Source: Plasmopara viticola (taxonomy: Eukaryota > Oomycota > Peronosporomycetes > Peronosporales > Peronosporaceae). From it: a stretch of DNA of 64,000 bases. The notes below the pieces were generated by a model. The model worked only from the letters and a program-made list of their open reading frames with translations, had not been told where the DNA came from and searched no databases. Below, one piece after another: positions 1 to 8,606 of this stretch. Numbering within the stretch: position 1 is the stretch's first letter; every line of letters begins with the position of its first letter. The position numbers and the translations under genes are program-made. The DNA lies in the NCBI GenBank assembly GCA_001695595.3, contig MBPM02000022.1, positions 682,001 to 746,000 of the forward strand, in the 5' to 3' direction.

Positions 1-1904
1 GGTGAGCTTCGAAACGATTGCAGCAAGCGCATGCGCTCGCGCTCTCCGGTACCGCCGTAGATGTAACCCTTGTTGAGCTTCGTCGCGTAAAGACGGAGAG
101 CAAAGACGTCGTCTGAGAAGAGCAGGATTTTATCACCCCGCTCCTCGTGGTACTGAATAAGAAATTCAGCAGCAGTAAACTTGTTTGGATTAGCCACATA
201 GAGTAATGCACGCTTTCGAGCGCTTTTACTCTCGCGCAGATATTCACGATAAAATTCGCCGGCCATAGGACACCAAACTTCAACGCACGAGACATTTGCG
301 AGAAATCCGCTCTGAGTCAAATCCATCCAATTGGCCTCATACAACTTTGGGCCAATCAAGAAGTTCAAATCGCCAATCAAATCATCCTCACGCACCAAAG
401 TAGCAGTTAAACCAAGTTTGCAATGGCACGCGATGGAGCCAATGACTTTGCGAAACATCTTGGCGGGCACAACGTGAACTTCATCCAGCAGAATGCATCC
501 CCACTCGCGTCCTTGGATAAGCTGCATGACTTCCTCCGACGCACGAGCTCGGCGTCCTCCGAATGCGACCATTGTGTATGTAGTCACAATTACACCTGAT
601 TCGGGGTCGATAAAGTCTTTCGCCACAGAAGTAAAGCGAGCAATCTTTTTCTCTGGAATGTTCGTCCACATTTTAAATTGCGCCGTCCATTGTTCCACAG
701 ACACTGCAGACGTACATAGGCACAAACACGACTTTTTGATCGTCGATGCCGCCGTCACACCTGTCAGCGTCTTGCCTGCACCACACGGCAACACAATAAT
801 ACCCGATCGAGCCCGGCCATTGCCAAACATCTTACTCAACGACTTTTCTTGGTACTCTCGAATACGTGTGGTGGGCTTGAGATCCATTTCTAAATCAGGT
901 ATCGTTTTATCATTTCGAAAGTCGTACTCCTCCATGAGTGGGTAGTCGAGATCCAGACACGCGCGTTTGACTTGTTCAACCATTGATTTGCGAATTTTGA
1001 ATGACACTGTACGCACGGTCTTTTGCTGATCACTTGATGCTTTGCCCGGGTGGTTCTCGTCCGCCACGTTATAGTCTTCGTTCAACAGCTTTTGGTACTG
1101 CAGATTCGCCTGGTCTTCTGCCGATACTTCCTTTTGTATAAACCCACTCGCATCTTCAGTTCTTGCTCCACCAGAAGCAACGGCTGGCGTAGCGTCAATT
1201 GAAGCGTTGGCAGTGATAGTCCCCGTCGTCTCTTTTACACGTGCAGCTCGAATGTGTTCATGCTCTAGCAATTTACGTAATACTTCTGGATACAAACTTT
1301 CGACGTAAAACTCATTATGATGCAGCACGAGCTTGGCCTTGCCGTAACTTAGTGTACAGTCCTTGATAAAGGCCACAATGCCCTCAGGTAGACGGTTCTT
1401 CGACAGTCTCTCTAGCACCTTGAGAATGCTCTCAGTCTCAATAGCTACAGACACGGCTGCGTAGAGAGAATAAGGTGTGAGTTTATACTCGTGAATAAAT
1501 TCCGGACGAGACACTGGTTCGGAAATTGCCACAAGAAAGTCGTAGGCCTGTTTGTAGATGGGAGAAAAGGCCTCTAAGAAGATACGGCCATTCGGACAGA
1601 CCCAAACGGGACGAGCTTCGTGGTCGGATTTCATATCAAGCGTCGAAAAGTCATAGTAGCCAGATATTTCTCCATCTCCACTTGTGGTCTGCGCCACCTC
1701 ATTTAACTTTTGCAAACGGTTTTGGATGCGGCGCGATAGATTGCTCGAGGCGCCAACACTGTCGACCGACTGCTGCACTCCACCAGTCGCTTCTTCGCTT
1801 TCCATGTACTCGAGAAGATCTTCACCTACCGATCCGCCATAGTCCTCGGCCAGCGACTTGCGCTTTTGTCGCTGCTTCTGCACGGCCTTGCTACTACTAC
1901 TCAT
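1..1904 (-). CDS. XPB: TFIIH DNA helicase subunit XPB/ERCC3, N-terminal 634 codons (C-terminus beyond left edge)
   Basis: 3'-5' DNA translocase/ATPase of TFIIH, acting in promoter opening and nucleotide-excision repair in the nucleus. Reading from ATG at 1904-1902 the frame stays open to base 1 with no intron. Seen: a basic, acidic-patched N-terminus; the XPB N-terminal domain from about residue 98 (RPVWVCPNGRIFLEAFSP); a low-complexity linker at about 228-290; Walker A GAGKT at 375-379 (Lys378); the family-specific DEVH box at 474-477; motif III TAT at 500-502, running straight into the RED motif (505-507) that is diagnostic of XPB; then the EVWCP..FYREY thumb region and the start of helicase domain 2 (YIYGGTGERERM). 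Motifs V and VI lie beyond the window, so the final 150-200 residues expected from family length are missing here. Start chosen because it is the first ATG of the frame and gives a plausible MSSSSKAVQKQRQKRK leader. Divergent neighbour at 2019. Certain as a family call. Confidence 0.97.
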   Translation of the reverse strand, partial: MSSSSKAVQKQRQKRKSLAEDYGGSVGEDLLEYMESEEATGGVQQSVDSVGASSNLSRRIQNRLQKLNEVAQTTSGDGEISGYYDFSTLDMKSDHEARPVWVCPNGRIFLEAFSPIYKQAYDFLVAISEPVSRPEFIHEYKLTPYSLYAAVSVAIETESILKVLERLSKNRLPEGIVAFIKDCTLSYGKAKLVLHHNEFYVESLYPEVLRKLLEHEHIRAARVKETTGTITANASIDATPAVASGGARTEDASGFIQKEVSAEDQANLQYQKLLNEDYNVADENHPGKASSDQQKTVRTVSFKIRKSMVEQVKRACLDLDYPLMEEYDFRNDKTIPDLEMDLKPTTRIREYQEKSLSKMFGNGRARSGIIVLPCGAGKTLTGVTAASTIKKSCLCLCTSAVSVEQWTAQFKMWTNIPEKKIARFTSVAKDFIDPESGVIVTTYTMVAFGGRRARASEEVMQLIQGREWGCILLDEVHVVPAKMFRKVIGSIACHCKLGLTATLVREDDLIGDLNFLIGPKLYEANWMDLTQSGFLANVSCVEVWCPMAGEFYREYLRESKSARKRALLYVANPNKFTAAEFLIQYHEERGDKILLFSDDVFALRLYATKLNKGYIYGGTGERERMRLLQSFRSS

Positions 1905-1907
1905 TCC
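1901..1907 (+). promoter_or_regulatory. Oomycete initiator-like heptamer TCATTCC (candidate transcription start of the EEP gene)
   Basis: The plus strand reads ctacTCATTCCtcacag. TCATTCC is the core of the initiator described for oomycete promoters, normally followed by a CAWTTT-type flanking element, which is not seen here. It lies about 115 nt upstream of the EEP ATG at 2019 and overlaps the complement of the XPB start codon, so the match may be fortuitous. Confidence 0.25.
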
Positions 1908-2018
1908 TCACAGCACGACGAAAGAACTACTGATTAGCCAAGAATTATCTCTTATCTGTAATTTTAGTTGTTTTATTTTGCGAGCGATGATAACCGATTT
2001 TTAGAGGTGGGCTTTTTC
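1905..2018. promoter_or_regulatory. Short bidirectional promoter region between XPB and the EEP gene
   Basis: Only 114 bp separate the XPB start codon from the first in-frame ATG of the divergent EEP gene (162 bp to its second ATG). The stretch is AT-rich in its right half (runs such as attttagttgttttatttt, 1961-1979). No TATA box or recognised operator is evident. A shared core promoter is inferred from the head-to-head layout alone. Confidence 0.5.
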
Positions 2019-3083
2019 ATGCCGACGGCTTGCTATACAAGGCCCAAGTCAGGTTTAAAAACAATCATGCTGGTCGAGACACTGCGTCGCCGGCGATCGC
2101 TGTCGCTCATGACGTTTAATCTCCTCGCACCCTGCTACTTTCGACATGGTGGACAATTGGAAAGTAGTGATGCAACGTCGTTTCTTTCTCGCGCCCAGGC
2201 CGCCATTTGTGCCATCAAACGCGAACAATGCGACGTCATTTGTTTGCAAGAATTTTGGTTTGATCGCGCGTACCAACGCGCCTTCTACCACGCGTTTCAT
2301 CACACACATCATGTACACACAGTCAAGCGACCAGGTGCTAAACAGGACGGACTCGCTGCCTTTGTGGACAAGCGCAAGCTGGAGGTGCACTATGCAGAAA
2401 GTGTGGATCTTGTTGAGGAAGCGGGCGATCGCGTGGCGTTGCTGCTTCATGTGGCCACTAAATGGAATCGCGAGACAGCGCCACTGGATCAACGCTCGTT
2501 TTTGGTTGTAAATTCGCATTTGACGTTCCCACATGGGGACATGTACGCGAGTCTGCGTCTCAACGAGATCAATCGCGTGCTGTTGGCAGTGCGCAAGTAC
2601 GTGGCGCGTAAAGAATTGCTCAACGTACCCGTGCTGCTCTGTGGGGACTTTAATGACTATAACGATCCCGTGTATAGACTCGTGACAAGACACAAATTTT
2701 CTAGTATCTTTGCTCGCTTGCATGGGCGAGAGGCGCGAATAACTCACTGCAATCACAACAATAGGGAGGTAAGTGTGGACTTTATCTTCGGCTCTAGGTT
2801 AGACAATGGCCAAGTGATTACAGACGATGGCAGTTTACGTGAGAAGCCGACACTGCAGCTTCAACCCGTTGACTGCCACCTCGTGCCACGTCAACTACCG
2901 GACGTTGCACGCTTAAAGCGCCCACATTTTGGGCACGACTGGCGCACTGTACAGTCGCCTGCATTATTAAAAGAAGAAAAGGATCTTGTCGATTATTGGC
3001 GAATGGTGTCCGACCATAGGCCGCTCGTGGCCAGGTTCGACGTGCTAGATGACAAGCGATTAAAAATTGCGTCACGGCCATGA
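2019..3083 (+). CDS. Endonuclease/exonuclease/phosphatase (EEP) superfamily protein
   Basis: Predicted metal-dependent phosphodiesterase of the DNase I/CCR4/neutral sphingomyelinase superfamily, 354 codons from the ATG at 2019. All signature blocks are present (residues counted from that ATG): MTFNLLAP with Asn34; ICLQEFW with the metal-binding Glu78; NSHLTFPH with Asn165/His167; LLCGDFND with Asp210/Asn212; SVDFIFG with Asp254; and SDHRPL with Asp332/His333. The set implies an active hydrolase, but the substrate (RNA poly(A), phospholipid, phosphoinositide or DNA) cannot be read from sequence. The order and the CNHNNREVSVDFIFG block recall plant-type EEP proteins annotated as calcium-binding (At1g02270-like), but no EF-hand is seen. 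No clear signal peptide or membrane segment. The frame also extends upstream to a TTG at 1968, which is unlikely to be used in a eukaryote. A second ATG at 2067 has A at -3 and would give 338 residues, still keeping the whole domain; it may be the true start. No intron needed. Divergent from XPB. Confidence 0.88.
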   Translation: MPTACYTRPKSGLKTIMLVETLRRRRSLSLMTFNLLAPCYFRHGGQLESSDATSFLSRAQAAICAIKREQCDVICLQEFWFDRAYQRAFYHAFHHTHHVHTVKRPGAKQDGLAAFVDKRKLEVHYAESVDLVEEAGDRVALLLHVATKWNRETAPLDQRSFLVVNSHLTFPHGDMYASLRLNEINRVLLAVRKYVARKELLNVPVLLCGDFNDYNDPVYRLVTRHKFSSIFARLHGREARITHCNHNNREVSVDFIFGSRLDNGQVITDDGSLREKPTLQLQPVDCHLVPRQLPDVARLKRPHFGHDWRTVQSPALLKEEKDLVDYWRMVSDHRPLVARFDVLDDKRLKIASRP

Positions 3084-4409
3084 GACTTCGCTGCACTTTG
3101 TGTGGGTTGTGGTAAGTTTTACCCATGCAAATTTTTTCGTCGAGTTAAATATTTCAAATCGGTAAGCTTAGTTTAATTTCGCTTGTCGTCCATTGTATTA
3201 ATAGCACCATCCACTTTGCGCATTTGCTACTTACTTCGAGGGTATACTATTTCGATTTGCATACAAAGGTTACAGAGTCCATCATTGGTACACCAGATGA
3301 ACAAATGAATCAGTCTTCAAACTGCATTTCTATTGCACACGTCGATCCCCTTAAGACGTAAGATTATAAACAGCCGTTCACGAAAGATCGTATGTGCCTC
3401 CTGTTCATATTGTTATGTGACCCCATCACACCGAGCACTTGTAGTCAATCCTACACCCAAACAAGTAGATTGACTTCTTAAGCTTCCGCAAAGGTTTCGG
3501 GATAGTTGCAACCACTTTACCGCATCTTTCGGACGTGCAGTTTCTTCTGCTCGAAAGACTGGCTTGAGAAGGCGACTACATTGAAACATTTACATAGGCC
3601 AAGGACAATGGCTTTGAATTTCAAAAGCAAAGTCTAGGCTTGAGGACACAATGAGCACAAGCTTAGGTTGTTTCGACGGTAGCGCCTATGTGGGGTTATT
3701 ATTCGAATCAGCTATTTACAGAGGAAAGAGAAAGCAGAAGCTTCTATTCTGGGTGAAGAAGGTACTTGAGCGACCTTGTCATTATATGATCGGGTGCGCT
3801 TGGCGTTTGCACTCTTTTACCTTTGGATCCGGGCCAAAAGCTGGACACTGACTTGTAAAGCAGCTTCGCCGAAGCGTTTTGTGTTCTAACAGCAAACTGA
3901 ACTTCGCCAGCGCGAGCACACAAGCGAGAAAAAGGAAATTATGCTCAGGAGAAAAAACTTGAAAACCCACACTATTGGGACACCACTCCTCGAACAAGCA
4001 GTGATAACTATGTAGAACGTATTGGTAAACTAATCTTTTTAAATGCAGGCTGTGACCATGACAGAGGCAATACAAGACTGAGCCTCAAAAAGAGTACAGT
4101 TACAGACAGGGTAGCCCCTCCGGGACAGCAAAAATGGGCTGCCCCTTGTCGTATATGAACCATCGTAGTGGTGTCCGTAGATCTGCTATTTAAGTCCAAT
4201 TCCAGTTGACTTATTGGTTCGAATGCTGCCAGTTAAAAGAATGCTCGCTGCTAGGCTGCAAAGAAGCAGAAGACATGATCGATGTACGTCCAGATAAAGG
4301 CATGTGAAGTAAATCTGAAAGGATCACTGGCAGAAGTCGTTCCCTCAGTTCTGAAGAAAGGCTGAATACCGGCAGAGATATTTCACTCTACTGGAAAAGC
4401 GAATTCTTT
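3084..4409. other. Gene-poor spacer between the EEP gene and the satellite array
   Basis: Unique-looking sequence with no frame I recognise. It presumably contains the EEP 3'UTR and terminator at its left end, but I see no canonical polyadenylation hexamer I would stand behind. A possible decayed reading frame lies at 3469-3651. A 66-codon frame at 3651-3851 is unsupported. No sign of satellite monomer until about 4,410. Confidence 0.6.
3469..3651 (+). pseudogene. Possible relic of an unidentified coding sequence with in-frame stops
   Basis: One frame reads with protein-like composition (FRKGFGIVATTLPHLSD, then QFLLLERLA) but is broken by TGA at 3565-3567, TAG at 3595-3597 and TGA at 3652-3654. 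All three stops could derive from CGA/CAG/CGA by single C-to-T changes. The segments between stops (EGDYIETFT, AKDNGFEFQKQSLGLRT) keep the same frame and look like ordinary protein. I do not recognise a family, and chance is a real alternative for so short a stretch. Confidence 0.2.
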
Positions 4410-5464
4410 GAATGACTTTCTAGAGCGCTGAAACACTGTACGACCATAGAAACGTCTATTTTATTGCTCTAAAAGTGCATAGACGCAATAGAGCTGCAAC
4501 TAGGCGTAAAAACGCTTTTGAAGCGCTGATTTGTGAGCAGCTACAGATACATTCTTTCTATCATCATAGACGTGCACAAAAGAATTAGAGCCACAACCTA
4601 GCGCACATTCACTCTTTGAAGCGCTGATATGCTGTAAAGCCACAAATAAGCCATTCGTATCGTTCGAGACGTGCGCAGGCGCAATAGCGCCACGACTAAG
4701 CATACAATCAAGCGCCAAGACATTGTATGACCAAGGTTACGTCTTTTCTATCAAGCTTGACGTGTGCAGACGCAAAAGAGTCACAACCAAGCGTATATTG
4801 GCTCGTTTGACGCGCTGAGATGCTATACGACCACAGATTCATCTTTTTAATATAGCAAGACATGCACAGACGTAATAGAGCCACGACCAAGCGTATAAAT
4901 CTTTTCTTAAAGCGTTACTGCCACAGATACGTCCTTTCGATTATCGTAGACGTTTACAGATGCAATAAGGCTACAACTAAGCGCATAATAGATTTAAAGT
5001 GCTCGTATAATGTACGGTCACAGATACGTCCTTTAAATCTACTTGACGTGCACAGACGCAATAGCACCACAACTAAGCTTATAGTAATCCTTTCGAGCCG
5101 CTAAAAGCTGTACGGTCTCAGAGATGTCCTTTTTATAAGTCTAGATGTGCGCAGGCGCAATAGAGCCAAAACTAATCGTGTAAGCACTCTCTGAAACGTT
5201 GACACACCGTAGAATCACAAAGACGTTCTATCTATTATATAAACGTACGCTGTCGCAATAGAGGCACAGCAACGCGTAAAACCTTTTTGAAGCGCTGATA
5301 TGCTGTATGACCACAGATACGTCCATCCTATCATTCTAGACGTGTACACACGCAATAGAGCCGCAACTTTTCGTATGATTTTTCTTTTAGAGCAATGAGA
5401 CGATGTGCAGCTACTATCATTTAGATGTGAATATTCGCCATAGAGCCACAACCAAGCGTATGAT

Positions 5465-5500
5465 CACTCTGTGAAGCGCTTATCATCGCTTCAAAGAGTG
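5465..5500. repeat. Inverted-repeat hairpin at the left inversion breakpoint
   Basis: Arms cactctgtgaagcg (5465-5478) and cgcttcaaagagtg (5487-5500) pair with one mismatch around an 8-nt loop. It is formed by two monomers meeting head to head. Confidence 0.8.
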
Positions 5501-5878
5501 AATATAAGCTAAGTAGTGACTCTATTGCGTCTGTGCATGCTCAATTTGATTAAAAGGACGATTCTATGGTCGTACAGCTTATCCGCGCTTCAGAGAGTAA
5601 TTACATGCTTAGTTGTGGCTTTTTGCGTCTGTGTACGTTCAGAATTATAGAAAATTCGTGTCTGTGGTCGTGCATCATCTCAGCGCGTCAAAAGAAATAT
5701 ATCAAGCTTAGCCGCGGCTCTGTAAGGTCCGTTCATGCCTAGTAGACTAAAAAGGACGTGTATGTGGTCGTACAACATATCATCGCTCCAAACGAGTAAT
5801 AACGCGCTTAGTTTTAACTCTGTCGCGTCTATAATGGTAAAAAGAACGTATCTGTGGTCCTACAACCTCAGCAGCGTG
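5479..5878 (-). repeat. Inverted block of four monomers inside layer 1
   Basis: Within this 400-bp stretch the monomers read in reverse complement: attgcgtctgtgcatg, cttagttgtggct, aaaaggacg and tctgtggtcgtac all appear on the plus strand, while both flanks carry the forward forms. The length is four monomers and both breakpoints fall at the same monomer position (around gcgctgaga), so the repeat phase is kept across the inversion. Confidence 0.85.
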
Positions 5879-6489
5879 TGGCCACGGATGCGTCAATTTG
5901 ACCTATCCAGACATGCACAGACGCAACAGAGAAACAATTAAGCGTATAACCCTATGAAGCACTGAGAGAATGCACGGCCTCATATACGTCTTTTTTCCAT
6001 TCTAGACATGCACAGACGTGATGAAATCAAAGTTAAGCTTTGAAGCACTCTTTTGAAGCGCTGAGATGGTGATTGGCTGCGATAACGTCCTTTCTATCAT
6101 TCAAGACGTGTCAGACGCAATAGAGCCACAGTTAAGCGTATCATAACTCGTTTGAAGCGCTGAAACAATGTACGGTCATACATACGTTCTTTTGATCTCT
6201 ATAGACATGCACAGATGCATTCGGGCTGCACCTAAGCCTATATTGACGGTTCTGGAGCGCTGAGATGATTTACGACCACAGGTACGTCTTTTCAGTCACT
6301 ATCAACGTGCACAGGCGCAAAAGAGCCACAAGTAAGCGTAAAAGCACTATTTAAAGCTGTAGGACAGAAGATACTTCCTATCCATCATTGTAAATGTGCA
6401 CAGACGCACTACAATTGACCTAAGCCTATATAGACTCTTTGAAGAACTGAGATGATGTACTTCCAGAATACGTCCTTTCTGTTATTCTA

Positions 6490-8242
6490 GACGTGCCCAC
6501 ACGCAACAGCGCCGCAATTAATCGTTTGATAACTTTTTTGAGTGCTGAGATAAAGTACGGCCTCATATACGTCATTTCAATATGCATAGACGCGTAAGAG
6601 TCGCAATTTACGGTATAATGACTCTTTTGGAGGGCTGGGACGACGTACGGCCACAAATACATTCTTTCTATTATACTAGACGTACCCGAAACGAAGCGTA
6701 TAATCACTCTTGGAAGAACCGAGACGCTGAGGGACCGAGAAAACGTTCTTTCTATCATTCTAGACGTGCACAGACGCAATAGAGTCAAGACAACACGTTT
6801 AAACACTCTTTTGAAGCGCTGGTATGTGGTGCGACCTCTATATGTCCTTTCTTCTTTTAGACGTGCGAAGACGCAATAGCACCGCAACCAAGCGTACACT
6901 AACTTTTGTGAAGTTCTGAGACAATGTACGGCCACGTATACGTCTTGTCATTTTATCTAGACATGCACAGACGCATTAGAGTCCCAACTTACCTGATAAT
7001 GACTCTTTTGGAGAGCTGCGATGTCGTACGACCACAGATTCATCCTTTCGATTATACTAGACGTGCCCACAATAGAGACAAAAGGAAGCTTAAATAACCC
7101 ATGGAAGCACCGAGACGCTGAAGGACCGAGGGTACGTCCTTTTCTATCACTTTAGACGTTCAAAGACGCAAAAGAGTCACGACAATGTGTATAAACACTT
7201 TTTGGAGTGCTAGTATGTCGACAATCACAGATACATCCGTTCTATCATTTTAGACGTGCATAGACGCAATAGCGCCGCTTTCAAGCTTTTTGACGTTTTG
7301 AAACATTGTACAGCCACATATACGTCTTTTCAATCTATCTAGACTTGTACAGAAATATAAAAGTCGCAACTTAAGCTATAATGACTCTTTTGAGGGCTGG
7401 GATACCGTACGACCACAGATACATCCTTTCTTTCATACTAGACGTGCCCAGGGGCAATAGAGCCAGAACGAAGCAAAAAGTCACTCTTGGAAGCACCTAG
7501 ATAACGTTCCTTCTATTATTCTAGACGTCACGCCAAAACGTATTAATACTCATTTGAAGCGCTGGTATGCGATGTGATGGAAAGGACGGAATAGCGCCGC
7601 AACCGAGCGTACAATAACTCTTTTGAGGTACCGAGAAAACTTACGGCTGCACGTACGTCCTTTTGGTCTATCTAGATCTGCACAGACGCATTAGATCTGC
7701 AACTTACGCTCTAACGGCGTTTTTGGAGGGCTGGGATGACGTAAGACTACAGATGCACCCTTTCTTTCAGACTAAACGTGCCCAGGGGCAAAAGAGCCAA
7801 AACGAAGCGTATAGTCACTCTTGGAAGCACCCGAGACACTGAAGGACCGAGGATACGTCCTTTCTATCATTTTAGACGTGCAAAGACGAAATAAATTCAC
7901 GTTAACACTCTTTGAAAGCTCTGGTATGTAGTGCAACCACACACTAGTCCTTTCTATCATTTTACACGTGCATAGACGCAATAGCGCCGCTTCCAAGCGT
8001 ACAACAACTCTTTTGTAGTTATGAAACAATGTACAGCCAGGAATTCGTCCTTTCAATCCATCTAGAATTGCACAGACGCATTAGATTCGCAACTTAGCCG
8101 ATAATGACTCTTTTGGAGAGCTGGGATGACGTACAACCACAATTACATCCTTTCTCGATCATACTAGACGTGCCCAGGGGCAATAAAGCCAAAAACAAGC
8201 GTATAATCACTCGTGGAAGCACCGAGACGTTAAAGGACCGAG
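6490..8242 (+). repeat. Layer 2: four-monomer higher-order repeat (about 385 bp), nearly five copies
   Basis: Four distinguishable monomer types alternate in fixed order. P has caatagcgccgcaacc and later cggccacgtatacgtc. Q has cgcattagagtcgcaactta and actcttttggagggctggga. R has gtgcccaggggcaatagagc, then cttggaagcaccgagacgct and gaaggaccgag. S has gagtcacgacaa and gcgctggtatgt. The Q landmark ggagggctggga (or a close variant) recurs near 6627, 7009, 7386, 7723 and 8112, spacings of about 377-389 except one shortened unit. The third S copy is truncated (about 7525-7570). The last R copy is cut off at about 8242 by a non-satellite insert. Confidence 0.8.
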
Positions 8243-8578
8243 ATATTCGAAGCCTTCATTGGCGTGCTACATTTGCGCTTGCACCTGAGCTTGTATATGA
8301 GCTTGATATTGATGCTGCTGTTGTATAAGATGCACAAGCAGCTGCTACATGGACATTGTGTCGGGTCCAGCAGTTGCAGACGGAGTTGATGTCGCTGGGG
8401 CCGGTTCTTCCGCTTGACTATTCGCGTTAGCCCCACTTGATGATGCTTGCGCTCGAGTACTTGAGCGTGTTGCAGAGCGTGAGGATCCGGTGTCACTCCT
8501 AACACTCACTCTACTCTGCTGACGAGGTCTAGGGTTTGAGAATAGGCGCTCAGCTGCACGACTTCTTCTTTGAGTCAT
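8243..8578 (-). pseudogene. Decayed gag-like reading frame (N-terminal part)
   Basis: From ATG at 8578 the minus strand gives 77 codons that are Arg/Ser/Ala/Thr-rich and probably disordered (MTQRRSRAAERLF, then SSRSATRSSTRAQASSSG), then TAG at 8347-8345. The same frame continues with a Gln/His-rich segment (QLLVHLIQQQHQYQ), a second TAG at 8269-8267, and HANEGFEYLG before homology is lost. A disordered basic N-terminus followed by a Gln-rich helix is common at the start of LTR-retrotransposon gag proteins, which is why this is suggested. No zinc knuckle, protease or reverse transcriptase follows. Both stops could be CAG-to-TAG changes. It could instead be a fragment of an unrelated Gln-rich host protein. 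Confidence 0.4.
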
Positions 8579-8606
8579 GTCAGCTGGACTTCTCTAGCGC
8601 ACTGTA
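8243..8606 (-). mobile_element. Non-satellite insert between two satellite layers, gag-like retroelement fragment
   Basis: About 364 bp that does not match the monomer. The left edge breaks an R monomer just after aaaggaccgag; satellite resumes near cgagccacatcgaactg. No terminal repeats, poly(A) tail or clear target-site duplication is visible. The satellite families on its two sides are different, so it sits on a layer boundary rather than inside one layer. It carries the broken reading frame described separately. Confidence 0.5.

Larger units (their letters stand above)
4410..6489 (+). repeat. Layer 1: diverged tandem monomers of about 100 bp
   Basis: About 20 head-to-tail copies of the ancestral monomer. 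Recurring landmarks in order are agacgtgcacagacgcaat, agagccacaactaagcgta, a T-rich actcttttgaagcgctgag and tgtacgaccacagatacgtc followed by ctttctatcattct. Examples of the first landmark occur near 4547, 4758, 5048, 5337, 6102 and 6302. Copies differ from one another by many substitutions and small indels, and adjacent copies are not obviously more alike than distant ones, so this is monomeric rather than higher-order satellite. It is the oldest-looking part of the array and the part nearest the genes. Orientation is called plus by the agacgtgcacag strand. It contains one inverted block (5479-5878). Confidence 0.9.

Noticed and set aside
493..945. Plus-strand frame of 150 codons
   Set aside because: Shadow of the XPB helicase core on the minus strand; no domain of its own.
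1526..1933. Plus-strand frame of 135 codons
   Set aside because: Antisense to the N-terminal part of XPB, whose conserved residues fix the true frame.
1968..2018. N-terminal extension of the EEP gene from TTG at 1968
   Set aside because: Non-ATG start, unlikely in a nuclear gene, and the extra 17 residues lie outside the conserved domain.
2055..2756. 233-codon frame antisense to the EEP gene
   Set aside because: Fully overlaps a conserved EEP coding frame on the other strand, has no recognisable domain, and depends on the EEP codon pattern.
3651..3851. 66-codon ATG frame
   Set aside because: Short, no family resemblance and no supporting context; kept only as part of the spacer.
8230..8505. 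91-codon minus-strand frame overlapping the gag-like relic
   Set aside because: Different frame from the protein-like one, starts inside it, and has no domain.
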